A DNA stretch of 64,000 nt from Morganella psychrotolerans (GCF_001676055.1 NZ_LZEX01000003.1:62001-126000), one strand, 5' to 3'. Shown: positions 1 through 9,498, numbered from the stretch's first letter. A program made the numbers and translations. The notes: generated by a model from the letters alone, not told the origin.

Positions 1-2811
1 AAAATGGAGCAGGCATTCTCCACGCCCTCCATGACGGAGTATGGTGCGTTGGATCCGCTGGTGGCATTATCAACTTATTACGATGCCATGAAAAACCCGA
101 TGCGTTGGTTTCTGGCAAATGAAAGGCCAACTGTTGATTTTGCCCGAAGTGTTCAAAACTACATGAAAACCTGCGTGATGAATGACATAGCGCGTGGTGC
201 CAAAACCTACTCCACGTTGTATCGGGGAACGGCAGGCGTGCAAGGATTGCGTTCAGGCGATGCCTTCCAGCGCGTGGTTCTATTTGACGGTAACATGGTG
301 GGTTGGGATTCGAGTTCTCCGGACATGAAGGACAGTTCATCTCAGTACACTTGCGCTGAAGCTTATGACAAACTGTTCCTGATGCACGGTTCCGCATCTA
401 AAATGCTCACTGCGGCATTTGACCGATCTTACAAAGCACTGGGTCGGGGTTGTGAGTCAGGCAGAGGCTGTTCGCAAAACGCTAAAATTAATGAAGTCAT
501 GAACTTCTATAATATTAGTGGTACGACAATGCGCGATTTTCAGATGACGATGATCATGTATCCCTACTTGCGTGATGTGCCTAAGTACGGTCACGAAGCT
601 GCATTCCGTGGAGCGGCAGCGGTAACACGTACTCAGACACAAACCCAACAGGCGTTTCAATGGGCATCCTCAGGGGCATCCTTCCTATCATGGATGACGG
701 CATTCATGCCTATCTTCCAAGGTTTGATCTACGCACTTACTCCCTTCATGGCTTTCCTCTTTGGATTAGGTATTATGGGGATCCGGTTGGTCATGAAGTA
801 TTTCTTGGTCATCATCTGGACACAAACCTGGATGCCGCTCGCTGCGATCGTTAACATGTATGTATTGGTTCACACCCAAACAAATATGTCCGCGATTTTC
901 AGTATGCCTGCGGATCAAGTGTCATTCGATAAACTGTACATTCTGTTATATGAAACGCAAAAGAGTATCGGTCTGGCCGGTAACTTATACGCGATGATCC
1001 CTGCATTAGGTGGCTTCATCGTTTGGGGTAGTTCGGTTGCCTTTAACTCGTTAGCGAATTCTGCGGCAGCACCACACGCAGCGGACACCAAGCAAATGGC
1101 ACCAGATGCATCGAATGCACCTGCAATTAGCAACCGCTCAGCGGATGTTAACTACGACCGCGCAAATGGTACTGTTTTGGGTGGCGCACAATCCGCTCTA
1201 CCTAAATATGATATGAAGCAGTCTGCTTCAACTAACCTTTCCAGTGCGAAGCAGAACATGGAATCTGCCTCTGTAGAAAGATCCGCATCAGAGAGTAAAA
1301 TGTTCCAAGAAGTGGCTTCGAATATGAAGAATGGAACCCAGTCACAACAAAGCCAAGATGCTTTGCAAGCCTCACTGGGCTCTCTAAGCTCATCTCAACG
1401 CTCATTTGTTCAAGACGTTGCTTCACGAAACGGAATGTCCGAGACTGAAGCGTTAACGGCTTTGAATATGGGCTCAGTGCAAGGTACTGCTCAGGCTAAA
1501 GCAGGTTTGGAGTTCGCAGGGTCTGGAGCTTCCGTTTCAGGGTCTGCGTCTTTGCAACGAAATGAGTCGGCCACAAAAGGTAAAACCCACACGGCGGATG
1601 GAAGTTATTCAAGCAGTGATAGTGCTTCAAACGCTGATGCTATGAGCGCTCAACTTAGTCAGATCAAGTCTCAGTCGTCAATGGCTTATTACAGCAGTAT
1701 GCAAGCCTCAGGACAAAGTACTTCTGCTACTCAGCAGTACGGAGAGGCTTATAAAAAGCAAGAGTCAGCACAAAAATCCTATTCTGAGGCACAACAGTAT
1801 TCGATGAGTTCCTCAATGGGGCAGAATATGACTGCCTCACAGATCTCCCAGGCTATTGGTGGTAATCAAGCGGCACAGTCTACATTGACTCAGGTGTTAG
1901 CTGGTCGTGAGGATTTATCGCAGCGTATCAATGACGATACCGCTCGCCTTTCCTCTCTCGGGATGACTCAGGAAGATGCGCATACCTTCGCGCAATTCAA
2001 TGCCGCAGTATCTATCGGTCAAGCTGGTGAAGTGGCTAGGCTATCTGGTTTCGTCAGCGGTGGCACGAATCAGCCTGAGGTTAATGCAGAGTCCGCAAGT
2101 GCGAACAAAGGAATTGCTGGCAATGCTGAACAGGCTGGGATCCAGGTTGATAGGATTGCTGGTGGTGTTGACGGTGGTTCTGCCGCAACAAAAGGTCAGG
2201 CTGCATCTGGTATCGCGGGTAATTATGCTGAATCAGCACCAGGTACAGCTAAAGGAGGAGTCATTAATCAACACTTCGGTAACAGAGGTATGGTTGAAAA
2301 TCATGAAAATCGGTCAACTCAAGAGTTGAACACACTGAGAGGGAACGCTGCTCGACACGAGTTAGTAAATAAATCCGACTATGGCATGACTGGGGCCGCT
2401 ATGCCTAAGGTACAAAGCGCCTTAGACAAGGTCTCAAATGGCATTAAGCCCGGAGGTTTCTCTTATCAGGAAGGTTACGGGCAGGCGCAAGAAATGGCCT
2501 CTAAAGTGACCGGCGTTAGCGGTGAACATGGAGAGTATGCAAAGGATGCCATTTCACACTTGTACGGAACAGTTAAAGACAAAGACAATACTCCGGAGCA
2601 AATGGAGCACGCTCGTATTCAGGCCTTCCACGCTGTCACCCTAGCAACTGGTGGTGAATACGTTAACGGTAGGCTTGAAGGTGGTGATCAACAGTTAGCA
2701 ATGGCGATTATTGGCAAAGTTGAATCCACGAAGAGCAACATGCATCGTACCGATGCACATATCGTAAAAGAGTCTGTCGAGTCAATCATGTCTGACCACA
2801 CAAAGAAATAA
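1..2811 (+). CDS. traG: TraG-like mating-pair formation protein (5' end outside window)
   Basis: TraG of F-type systems is an inner-membrane protein needed for pilus assembly and mating-pair stabilisation. The frame is open to base 1. The first visible Met lies well inside the family's N-terminal domain, so roughly the first 100 residues are missing. Hydrophobic segments lie at about residues 226-290 and 325-350. After them comes a long Ser/Gln/Ala-rich periplasmic region with few hydrophobic stretches, as in F TraG. Its visible 935 residues are close to the length of F TraG. A terminator follows at once, and traN lies downstream. I assigned the family from overall architecture and sequence resemblance, without an alignment. 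Confidence 0.85.
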   Translation, partial: KMEQAFSTPSMTEYGALDPLVALSTYYDAMKNPMRWFLANERPTVDFARSVQNYMKTCVMNDIARGAKTYSTLYRGTAGVQGLRSGDAFQRVVLFDGNMVGWDSSSPDMKDSSSQYTCAEAYDKLFLMHGSASKMLTAAFDRSYKALGRGCESGRGCSQNAKINEVMNFYNISGTTMRDFQMTMIMYPYLRDVPKYGHEAAFRGAAAVTRTQTQTQQAFQWASSGASFLSWMTAFMPIFQGLIYALTPFMAFLFGLGIMGIRLVMKYFLVIIWTQTWMPLAAIVNMYVLVHTQTNMSAIFSMPADQVSFDKLYILLYETQKSIGLAGNLYAMIPALGGFIVWGSSVAFNSLANSAAAPHAADTKQMAPDASNAPAISNRSADVNYDRANGTVLGGAQSALPKYDMKQSASTNLSSAKQNMESASVERSASESKMFQEVASNMKNGTQSQQSQDALQASLGSLSSSQRSFVQDVASRNGMSETEALTALNMGSVQGTAQAKAGLEFAGSGASVSGSASLQRNESATKGKTHTADGSYSSSDSASNADAMSAQLSQIKSQSSMAYYSSMQASGQSTSATQQYGEAYKKQESAQKSYSEAQQYSMSSSMGQNMTASQISQAIGGNQAAQSTLTQVLAGREDLSQRINDDTARLSSLGMTQEDAHTFAQFNAAVSIGQAGEVARLSGFVSGGTNQPEVNAESASANKGIAGNAEQAGIQVDRIAGGVDGGSAATKGQAASGIAGNYAESAPGTAKGGVINQHFGNRGMVENHENRSTQELNTLRGNAARHELVNKSDYGMTGAAMPKVQSALDKVSNGIKPGGFSYQEGYGQAQEMASKVTGVSGEHGEYAKDAISHLYGTVKDKDNTPEQMEHARIQAFHAVTLATGGEYVNGRLEGGDQQLAMAIIGKVESTKSNMHRTDAHIVKESVESIMSDHTKK

Positions 2812-2830
2812 AAGTATCCCGTGATACACA

Positions 2831-2857
2831 AAAGCCTCCAATCGGAGGCTTTTTTTC
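2831..2857 (+). terminator. Rho-independent terminator after traG
   Basis: AAAGCCTCC and GGAGGCTTT form a stem with a 4-base loop. A run of T follows, 20 bases after the traG stop. Confidence 0.9.
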
Positions 2858-2873
2858 ATTCGACCAAAAAAAT

Positions 2874-3051
2874 TTAACCGGTAACCAGCATATAGGCGAC
2901 TGGAATACTGAGCATCAGCCAAAACATGCAAAGCGCAATGTCTCTTTGAACCCCTGCCGGTTTAGGTGGAGTTTTTTTTCGCTCTTATTGGTGTGTTATC
3001 AATCACAATAGGAGGCAGATAGTCTACGCCGTGTGCGCCGAATGTACTCAT
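2874..3051 (-). pseudogene. Small membrane protein, frameshifted in a run of eight A
   Basis: On the minus strand an ATG with a good ribosome binding site (GGAG, 6 bases upstream) opens a frame that stops after about 29 codons. Removing one base from the A8 run near 2975 joins it to a second frame. The joined protein would be about 58 residues, with a soluble Pro/Lys-rich N-terminus and one hydrophobic helix (CMFWLMLSIPVAYMLV) at its end. The segment is 178 bases long, one more than a multiple of three. It lies between traG and traN on the opposite strand. I do not recognise the family. A sequencing error, a real mutation or slippage expression are all possible. Confidence 0.45.
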
Positions 3052-3245
3052 ATTCAACTCCAAAATATTAGTGAAAGAAAAGCACCTCGTTTTGCTGCCC
3101 TTCTTTGTTGCCCGTATACGCCATTGAATTATGCTTGCTCAATGGCGTCTCTATGCATTGATTCTCGCACAGTTCTTTCCGGTGACGAAATTTTCAATTG
3201 AGCTCCTACTTATCAATGCCTGCAATCTCTACAAGGTGATTACGA

Positions 3246-5960
3246 ATGATACCCCTTTTCAGGAAAAATTGGTTTTCAAAAACGGTCTGCACACTGTTCA
3301 CGATGAGCCATTTGGGAGTCGCAATGTATGCCCCTTACGCTTACTCGTCGAACTCGGCATCCAGTGCTCAGTCCGCCGTTGAATTCTATAACTCTCTGCC
3401 TAGCCTATCCGCCAATAGCAACGGTACCGTACAATACGGTAACGGTGAAGCGGTCAATTTAAATAGTGTTTACCCAAGTGAAGGGTCATCCACTTCATTA
3501 GATCAGCTAAAGTCCGTTTACGGTAATGATGGTGAAACCCAAAAGCTAGGTTTTGATACAGGCTCAGCGCTGGCATCAGAATCATCCTTACGCGGTGAGG
3601 CTTATCGCGCGGTTGCAGGCTCAACTCAAACAACAGCAAAACTGAAAGCCACGGACTCTATCTTTGACAAGCACAAAGACTTCCTGGCAAATCAGGATAA
3701 ATATATGCAGGATCTGGATGACTGCTCAATGACATCAGAGCTTAATACTGATGGTGTGAAACAGCATATTCCAGATTTCAAAGAGTGTACCCGCACGACA
3801 AGCGTTAGTGGTACCTATCGTATAACACACCCTTACGTGGCAGGTTTTCTGAGCCACAGTTCAGGCTCTGCAAACATCGAAAGTTGTGGTGAAGCTTGTG
3901 TCACCCTGTGGGTGGGTAGGGTCGGTGATAACTACTGGAGTGGCAGATGCAAGATTTATGAGGAATTTACAGGCGTTCGTGTTTATAACCCTCAGGCCAT
4001 TTCCACCGCCAAATTAACCTATGCAACCTGGGATGACTACGTCCAAATCTATTTAGGGGACGATAAAATATTCGCAGGACCTGTAGCAGGTATGGAAGAT
4101 GCGGGAACAAAGGGGGAAAAACGTCCTTGGAATTACCATAAAGGAGAGCTTTTCCCACCTGAAACTCCTGGCCCATGCGAGTTAAATACTAGTTGGCAGG
4201 TTAACCCAAATGTCGATGTAACCGAAAACTTTAGAAAAGTACAAAGCGGTGATGAGCTGATATTCAAAACACGAGTGTCAGTTTATGGTGAAGGCGAAGG
4301 TTACGCTAAGCTTGAAGTTCGATATGACCCATCTAAAGCGGTAAGCCGTGATGAATGGGTTACTGACAATCAAGATGGTTTTAATACCTTCTTAGATGCC
4401 GTTAACCAGGGTTACTGTCAGAATTACTCTGTAACCTGTAATGAAACGGTCACACCAGATGCTAATGGTTGTGCTTACATCAACGGCGTGACAATTTGCG
4501 AGAATGATCTAAAGCCTTCTCCGATTGCTGGGCTTTCGCCATTCTGTCGAAGCGCCACCGTCGTATCCAACTGTGGTACTGATGGAGGAGTGAACAATAC
4601 CTGTAAGGACTTCGACAATAACAATGCGTGTCAATTCATAAAGTCCACTTGTTTAACTGGGGCTGCTGGTGGTCAAAGCGGATGCTGGCAGGCAACCGAA
4701 ACTTGGGATTGCGGCCAAGATGTCACTGTACCGAGCACAACTCAATCTGAAACCTATCAGTGTGCAGGTGCCGTGCAGTGTATCAATGGTACCTGTTTGA
4801 CGCCGACATCGGAGCCTAGTGGTGATTTTCAAACGGCTGTAGCCATGCTTCAGGCTGCAACCTATGCCGTGAACGAAATGACCTGTGGTGATGAAACCAT
4901 CAACGTTGACCGTGCTTGCACTCTGTTTAAAGGCGAGGCGGCTACATGTAAAACAGCAATGGGAGGCTGGGTCGATTGTTGTAACCAACCTGTTGATGTT
5001 AGTTGGATTGAGTACCTTCAGTTGACCTACTACACCCTGAAAGTTTCCGATGCATTAGCGGTTAAAGCAGGTATGTTTGAGCAAGGAAAAGGTATTTTTG
5101 ATATGGGCAAAGAGCTTGGTAGCAGCGCACTGGATGCGATCACTAAACCTGCTATGTCCGCGTTGGATAGCTTAACGGGAAATGCAGGCTCTGCGGTAGC
5201 TGACAAGGTTGCTGACCTCGGCATCGGACAAGTGATGGATCAGGCTGTAAGCACGCTGACAAAACAAGCAGCACAATGGACGCTGGATACATTCGGTGCG
5301 AGTGTTACTAATGCTATATTCCAGGCTGGTGGAACAGCTGCTGGATCTGAGACCGTTGCGGCTGTAGGTACAGATGGCGCATTAGCAAGTTCAGTCGAAT
5401 TATCTTCGACGCTGGTTAGCGCAGTATCCGTAGTTGGCTATGCTTATATGGCCTATCAGATTGCCAATATCCTGGTGAACATCATCTGGGCATGTACCGC
5501 TGATGAGTTTAAGCTGGCCGTCAAAAAGGAGACTAAACTCGCTACCTTCATCGATAGCTGGTGTCAGAGCAAGATTTTGGGGCAATGCATTGAAAAACGC
5601 TCCAGCTATTGCACCTTCAACTCACAGATTGGCCGCATCTTCCAGGAGCAAGGTCGTGAGCAACTTGGTATTGGATGGGGTGACAGTAAAAACCCAGACT
5701 GTCGCGGATTAACTTTAGAAGAGTTTGGGCGCATCGACTTCTCTAAAGTAGACCTCTCCGAATGGATCGGTTCACTTTATTCCGCCGATTTGCTGCCAAC
5801 TCCGGAATCGGTAAGTCTCGACAGCATCACTGGCTCCGGGAGTATCCTGAACGTTGATGGCACTCGCAAGAACAGCCTTGAACGCTTCCAAAGCGGCGTT
5901 GCCAGTATCGATATCAATGACCTTAAAGAGAAGGCTGGTGATTCAATCCAAGTAAGATAA
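3246..5960 (+). CDS. traN: TraN-like mating-pair stabilisation protein
   Basis: TraN is an outer-membrane adhesin of F-type conjugation that stabilises donor-recipient contact. This 904-residue protein begins with a signal-peptide-like segment (basic residues, then a hydrophobic core up to about residue 33). It has the family's Cys-rich central part (about residues 375-590), with many CxxxxC spacings and the late motif GGWVDCCN. The C-terminal third is Ala/Gly-rich and then becomes Cys-containing again. The length is close to that of the long TraN proteins of SXT/IncA/C-type systems. It lies downstream of traG and ends at a bidirectional terminator. Confidence 0.85.
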   Translation: MIPLFRKNWFSKTVCTLFTMSHLGVAMYAPYAYSSNSASSAQSAVEFYNSLPSLSANSNGTVQYGNGEAVNLNSVYPSEGSSTSLDQLKSVYGNDGETQKLGFDTGSALASESSLRGEAYRAVAGSTQTTAKLKATDSIFDKHKDFLANQDKYMQDLDDCSMTSELNTDGVKQHIPDFKECTRTTSVSGTYRITHPYVAGFLSHSSGSANIESCGEACVTLWVGRVGDNYWSGRCKIYEEFTGVRVYNPQAISTAKLTYATWDDYVQIYLGDDKIFAGPVAGMEDAGTKGEKRPWNYHKGELFPPETPGPCELNTSWQVNPNVDVTENFRKVQSGDELIFKTRVSVYGEGEGYAKLEVRYDPSKAVSRDEWVTDNQDGFNTFLDAVNQGYCQNYSVTCNETVTPDANGCAYINGVTICENDLKPSPIAGLSPFCRSATVVSNCGTDGGVNNTCKDFDNNNACQFIKSTCLTGAAGGQSGCWQATETWDCGQDVTVPSTTQSETYQCAGAVQCINGTCLTPTSEPSGDFQTAVAMLQAATYAVNEMTCGDETINVDRACTLFKGEAATCKTAMGGWVDCCNQPVDVSWIEYLQLTYYTLKVSDALAVKAGMFEQGKGIFDMGKELGSSALDAITKPAMSALDSLTGNAGSAVADKVADLGIGQVMDQAVSTLTKQAAQWTLDTFGASVTNAIFQAGGTAAGSETVAAVGTDGALASSVELSSTLVSAVSVVGYAYMAYQIANILVNIIWACTADEFKLAVKKETKLATFIDSWCQSKILGQCIEKRSSYCTFNSQIGRIFQEQGREQLGIGWGDSKNPDCRGLTLEEFGRIDFSKVDLSEWIGSLYSADLLPTPESVSLDSITGSGSILNVDGTRKNSLERFQSGVASIDINDLKEKAGDSIQVR

Positions 5961-5976
5961 TTCGCTGATAGGCAAT

Positions 5977-6017
5977 AAAAAACCCCGCTATTTGTCATTG
6001 GCGGGGTTTCTTTTTTT
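5977..6017. terminator. Bidirectional terminator between traN and a lipoprotein gene
   Basis: AAAAAACCCCGC pairs with GCGGGGTTT across a 12-base loop. There are A and T tracts on both sides, so it can stop traN on the plus strand and the convergent minus-strand gene. Confidence 0.9.
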
Positions 6018-6027
6018 AACGCCGTTT

Positions 6028-6771
6028 CTATTTTCTAAATTCTAATGCCTGCCCATTATAGAACACGAAGGGCGCGTGCTCTTGAGAACCAGGAACGAAC
6101 ACTGCTCGCTTGTCTCCCAACTTGGCTGAGAGCGCTTTGAAATGCGTTAAGTTGCTTTTCTTTGCGGACAAATAGTAGAAGCAGGAAGATACAGCGGCTG
6201 CTTTGTACTTACCTGGATTTGCCATTTTAGGCGGCTTTGGTAAGTGGCTGGTATCTGACATTGAAAGGTTTGCAAGAAATGTCCAAGACTGGTCCTTACA
6301 CCCTTTGTAATCGTTGTACCCATCCATACGCATCATTGCTGGTTTGTAATCTGCGTATACATCCTTCCATTCAGCCTCTTGGTCTTTGTCTGACCATGAA
6401 GCAATTCTTGCTAGCCCGTCACCTTCAGGTCGTGGTTTTTTATCTGTTACAAAACCTACGATTGCTGAAAATGGGTCGTTAATAGCTAACCCAAGAGCAA
6501 CTTCCGTCAAGCCACCATCGGTGTGCTTAGTCTCACCGAGATCTCCCGCTTTGACCGGAGTCACAAGAGGTAATGCACGCCCATCTTCAGTTAACCGGTT
6601 ATAAATGAGGTAGTCATCGCCAGCGTCTGTGATTTTAAATAGGTTCATGGCGCGGGCGAACTGCAACGCTTCAGATGGATTAACATCTACTGGCATCGGT
6701 TCAGGTTTAGAAGCGCAACCCGTCATTGCCATTACCAGTGTGATCAGGGATGCGGTCAAAATCTTTTTCAT
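6028..6771 (-). CDS. Predicted lipoprotein, function unknown
   Basis: The chosen start is the Met whose product begins MKKILTASLITLVMAMTGCAS. This is a classic lipoprotein signal peptide with the lipobox Cys at residue 18. An upstream in-frame Met would place 19 extra residues before the signal and is less likely. The mature part is soluble, about 230 residues, and rich in Lys and Asp. It contains the segment GFVTDKKPRPEGDG and two late Cys residues. It converges on traN and lies 82 bases downstream of the terminator of the lipoprotein-flhC-flhD-slt operon. I do not recognise the family. A role in the conjugation envelope is an inference from position only. Confidence 0.75.
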   Translation of the reverse strand: MKKILTASLITLVMAMTGCASKPEPMPVDVNPSEALQFARAMNLFKITDAGDDYLIYNRLTEDGRALPLVTPVKAGDLGETKHTDGGLTEVALGLAINDPFSAIVGFVTDKKPRPEGDGLARIASWSDKDQEAEWKDVYADYKPAMMRMDGYNDYKGCKDQSWTFLANLSMSDTSHLPKPPKMANPGKYKAAAVSSCFYYLSAKKSNLTHFKALSAKLGDKRAVFVPGSQEHAPFVFYNGQALEFRK

Positions 6772-6866
6772 GTTAAGTACCTTTGTTTTGTAGGGTTTCA
6801 GGTAAGTAATTCTTCGTGTTGAGATCATAGTAACCCCGGCTCAACAGCTGACGAAGGGATCCACGC

Positions 6867-6898
6867 AAAAAAATCCCTTATTTTTGAAATAAGGGATC
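6867..6898 (-). terminator. Terminator of the slt-flhDC-like operon
   Basis: GATCCCTTATTT and AAATAAGGGATT form an almost perfect stem. Read on the minus strand it is followed by a T run. It lies just downstream of the last gene of the minus-strand operon. Confidence 0.85.
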
Positions 6899-6916
6899 TA
6901 TCACTAAACATTTAAT

Positions 6917-7336
6917 TTAAATTGAATCTTTCCAAGCTATTAGCACTTGTTCTTTACTGCAAGATACCGTTTTTGTGCAAGGAACTCGTAGTGCTGGTTC
7001 AAAGTTCCCAGGTACAAATTCCCCTGGGCGTGGAGTGATTTCCTGTTCCAATATAGGGTCATAGAAAATAAACGGCACGTTCACTTTGTTTACTGCCCAC
7101 CCCCAACCAACTGAATCTGGAATGATGAACCCCGCTGTGGAGGAAATGTCTTTCACAACAAGGCGTTTTCTGAACTCCCCAAACTTTGAGCTACAAAGTT
7201 CTGGTGTATCCAGCTTCTGACACAGATTCACACGCATGTAGCCAGGGGCCACTAATTGACTTCCTGGTAATGTGCTGAAGGTGCAACCTTGCATAACGAA
7301 GGCCGATAAGAGTAATAGCTTCAAGCAGTTACGCAT
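6917..7336 (-). CDS. Small predicted lipoprotein at the end of the FlhDC-like operon
   Basis: The 139-residue product begins MRNCLKLLLLSAFVMQGCTFS, a lipoprotein signal peptide with a lipobox Cys at residue 18. The mature protein has three Cys pairs spread over its length and a Pro-rich motif (EITPRPGEFVPG). Its ATG overlaps the stop of the FlhC-like gene (TAATG), so translation is probably coupled. It is the last gene before a terminator. The family is unknown. An envelope role in mating is inferred from the operon. Confidence 0.75.
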   Translation of the reverse strand: MRNCLKLLLLSAFVMQGCTFSTLPGSQLVAPGYMRVNLCQKLDTPELCSSKFGEFRKRLVVKDISSTAGFIIPDSVGWGWAVNKVNVPFIFYDPILEQEITPRPGEFVPGNFEPALRVPCTKTVSCSKEQVLIAWKDSI

Positions 7337-7851
7337 TAATGAGCCTTATCTTCACAGAATGGACATTTCTGCTTTTTGTTGGAGCGGTCGCAATCGAATG
7401 GGGAAATAAAGGACATTTTACAGTGAATGCACTTTATCATTCGGATCTCATCGGAGCGAAAATCGCGGGCCAGTGTCCAGGCCTCATTAGGATGCAGCAT
7501 AACATCAGCGGCAATCGAGGGACGGAATCGAATGTTGAGCTCACGATAAACCTCAAAGGAATCCACAACTTCGTTGATATCATCTTGGTTGCTGGGGTCT
7601 TTAGCCCGGCGTAAATAGATGCTCATGAAGTTAGTTGCTTCCATTTTTTTAGGCTGCGAAGCCAAGAAGGTTTCTGACAGTTTTAATCGCCCTATAGCGA
7701 CCTCATCCTGTCCGAACTGCTTCTTCAGATGATCTATAAGGCGGTCGCTGGCGTTCAATGAAGTCGTGATAATACGACGACGGAAGCCCAGTTTTACCAT
7801 GCGTTGTGCCAGTGCAAAGACATCTTCATCTTTTACGAGTGCTGCTTTCAT
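7336..7851 (-). CDS. FlhC-like transcriptional activator (AcaC/SetC type)
   Basis: FlhC-family proteins pair with FlhD-like partners to activate transcription. In SXT and IncA/C elements such pairs (SetCD, AcaCD) switch on conjugation genes. This 171-residue protein has the FlhC layout: an N-terminal helical part (RMVKLGFRRRIITTS), a middle segment with AWTLARDF matching the FlhC signature AWTLVRF, and a C-terminal zinc site with CIHC and CPFC. The chosen ATG overlaps the stop of the upstream gene by four bases (ATGA) and has GGAG upstream. An earlier Met (7866) is possible. Its neighbours, an FlhD-like gene and slt, fit a conjugation regulator. Confidence 0.8.
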   Translation of the reverse strand: MKAALVKDEDVFALAQRMVKLGFRRRIITTSLNASDRLIDHLKKQFGQDEVAIGRLKLSETFLASQPKKMEATNFMSIYLRRAKDPSNQDDINEVVDSFEVYRELNIRFRPSIAADVMLHPNEAWTLARDFRSDEIRMIKCIHCKMSFISPFDCDRSNKKQKCPFCEDKAH

Positions 7852-8381
7852 AGTTCTGTGCTCCAATGTTCATAACGTAATTGTAAGTAGGCAGGCAAAG
7901 TCATGTGCGGGTTGTCACTGCCAAATACTGAACTCCACTCTCCAGAAGCGAGCTCTCTGAGCGATCTAACTGGCTTGATATATAGTTCACCTTTGATGAT
8001 GGCATCAATGGTTTGACTATCGTCAAGACGCTCAATGAAATTCAATGCTTCATCAGAGCCTAGCCAATAGAATGACTCCGCCAGCGTTCCGTTTAGAATT
8101 TTCACCCTGATACTGAACACGAGAAGCGCCAGCCGGAGGATGTAGGAGTCATGCCGGACGAAGTTATCCACCTCGGTGAGTTTACGCCCAGGCATGTAGT
8201 CAACGATGAAAACAGGTACGTTGTAAGATTTAACAGATTTTGTCAGTTGAGCCAGAAGGTCTTTGTCTTTTAGCACGGAACGATCATCTTCAGACAGTAC
8301 AAATGGACTGCGGAAAAAAGATTGCGCACGAGTTTCCAAAGAAGCTGCAAAGCTCAATAAAGAAATATTTTCATTAACCAT
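7848..8381 (-). CDS. FlhD-like partner activator with an N-terminal extension
   Basis: The region from about residue 85 to 150 resembles FlhD: two helices around the pattern LxLLVFSIRVKILNGTLAESFYWLG, then a Leu-rich helix. FlhD has the equivalent [20 protein letters not shown]. The N-terminal 80 residues are not found in E. coli FlhD, which has about 116 residues against about 177 here. The start overlaps the slt stop, and its own stop overlaps the FlhC-like start, so the three genes form a tight translational unit. I infer that it forms a complex with the FlhC-like protein. The similarity is read by eye and is weaker than for the FlhC-like neighbour. Confidence 0.65.
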   Translation of the reverse strand: MVNENISLLSFAASLETRAQSFFRSPFVLSEDDRSVLKDKDLLAQLTKSVKSYNVPVFIVDYMPGRKLTEVDNFVRHDSYILRLALLVFSIRVKILNGTLAESFYWLGSDEALNFIERLDDSQTIDAIIKGELYIKPVRSLRELASGEWSSVFGSDNPHMTLPAYLQLRYEHWSTEL

Positions 8382-8937
8382 TTTCAATCAGCCTCTTCCA
8401 GATCCTGAGCACATTCGTTCCGTAGTTCCGCGCCTTTTCGCGCAGTTCCGGGTTCGGTGTGTGATAACTACCAATCGCTAAAACAATGTCATCCGGGGAG
8501 TTCTTGATAGCGTTGCATAACACTTTCGCGCCCACGCGGATGTTGGTGTCTACATCCAGAAGATCTTCTGGCTTGCTGACGTACCTGCCGTTCCAGCGGT
8601 AGTTGACCTGAGAGATTCCGATATCAGTTACGGTAGACGCAGCCATATAACGCTTAAGCGCTCTTTTCGCATCTTCATAATTTTTTGGATAGTAGGCACC
8701 GTAAACTGCATTATTCAGTGCCCAAGGACTTGGAGCGACAAAACCGCCGCCACCGGCACGCTGCTTACTCTCCCACAGAGCTACAGCGTATAAGAGATGT
8801 GGATCAAGACCGCATTCATTCTTGGCATGTTTTTCCCATGCCGTTCCTCTTAAATCAACCACTCCAGCATGTGCTGGCATGATTTGAGATGAGAGGATTA
8901 CTGCTGCCACACTGGCGCTTAACAGTAACTTACCCAT
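8374..8937 (-). CDS. Lytic transglycosylase (SLT domain), conjugation type
   Basis: This enzyme would cut peptidoglycan to let the mating channel pass through the envelope, the role of VirB1-like and plasmid Slt proteins. It has a signal peptide with a cleavage site after AHA near residue 24. The SLT core follows: LLYAVALWESKQ, with the likely catalytic Glu, then GISQVNYRWNG, and a C-terminal helical repeat. The chosen ATG lies 8 bases after GGGGG. An upstream TTG would add five residues. It is the first gene of the minus-strand operon with the FlhDC-like activators. Confidence 0.85.
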   Translation of the reverse strand: MGKLLLSASVAAVILSSQIMPAHAGVVDLRGTAWEKHAKNECGLDPHLLYAVALWESKQRAGGGGFVAPSPWALNNAVYGAYYPKNYEDAKRALKRYMAASTVTDIGISQVNYRWNGRYVSKPEDLLDVDTNIRVGAKVLCNAIKNSPDDIVLAIGSYHTPNPELREKARNYGTNVLRIWKRLIENG

Positions 8938-8967
8938 TTTTTTTACCCCCAATCCAACCAGAGAGGC

Positions 8968-9498
8968 TTAGCCTAAGCGGAACCGTTTACGCGGCAGCGC
9001 TTCCTCTGTTTGAACCGACTTTTCAGCGTTTACATCGGTATCCCTCTCAGCGGATTGAGTGCCCACTGATACCGACAATGTTTTTTCGCTTCCTGCCTCG
9101 CTCTCCATCGACACCGCCCCACACGGCTCCAGAGACTCAATAATGCTTCCTGGTATAACTGATACAGCTTCTACTACTTGTGATGCCAACGACTGAGTAA
9201 CATTTTGTTTCATTAACTTTGGTTGGCTTTCAGAATAAGACGATTGTAGACCGGTCCCCACCGGCGACGAAATATTCTGCCCTCTTTCTTCTCCTTTTAC
9301 CAATTTTTGTGAACGCTGCTTATCGTTACCTTTGCCTTTCTTATAAATGGCGGGCGTTGCTTCACGCCCCAACCCTTCGAGATAAGCCCTGTTCGCCAGA
9401 GCTACCAGTGCGCTACTTCTTTTGCCTGGCGGACAGGATTCAAGGTACGCAGCGAGCTCGGGACAAAGAATGTCATTAATCGTCACCCGTAACTGCAT
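8968..9498 (-). CDS. parR: ParR/StbB-like partition adaptor
   Basis: ParR binds the plasmid centromere and caps ParM filaments. The 176-residue product starts with a short beta strand (QLRVTIND) followed by helices with PPGKRSSALVALANRAYLEG, as expected of a ribbon-helix-helix domain. The remaining 120 residues are low-complexity and acidic to polar, ending in a basic tail (RKRFRLG). It lies 16 bases downstream of parM in the same direction, the usual parMR order. The assignment rests largely on this context. Confidence 0.7.
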   Translation of the reverse strand: MQLRVTINDILCPELAAYLESCPPGKRSSALVALANRAYLEGLGREATPAIYKKGKGNDKQRSQKLVKGEERGQNISSPVGTGLQSSYSESQPKLMKQNVTQSLASQVVEAVSVIPGSIIESLEPCGAVSMESEAGSEKTLSVSVGTQSAERDTDVNAEKSVQTEEALPRKRFRLG

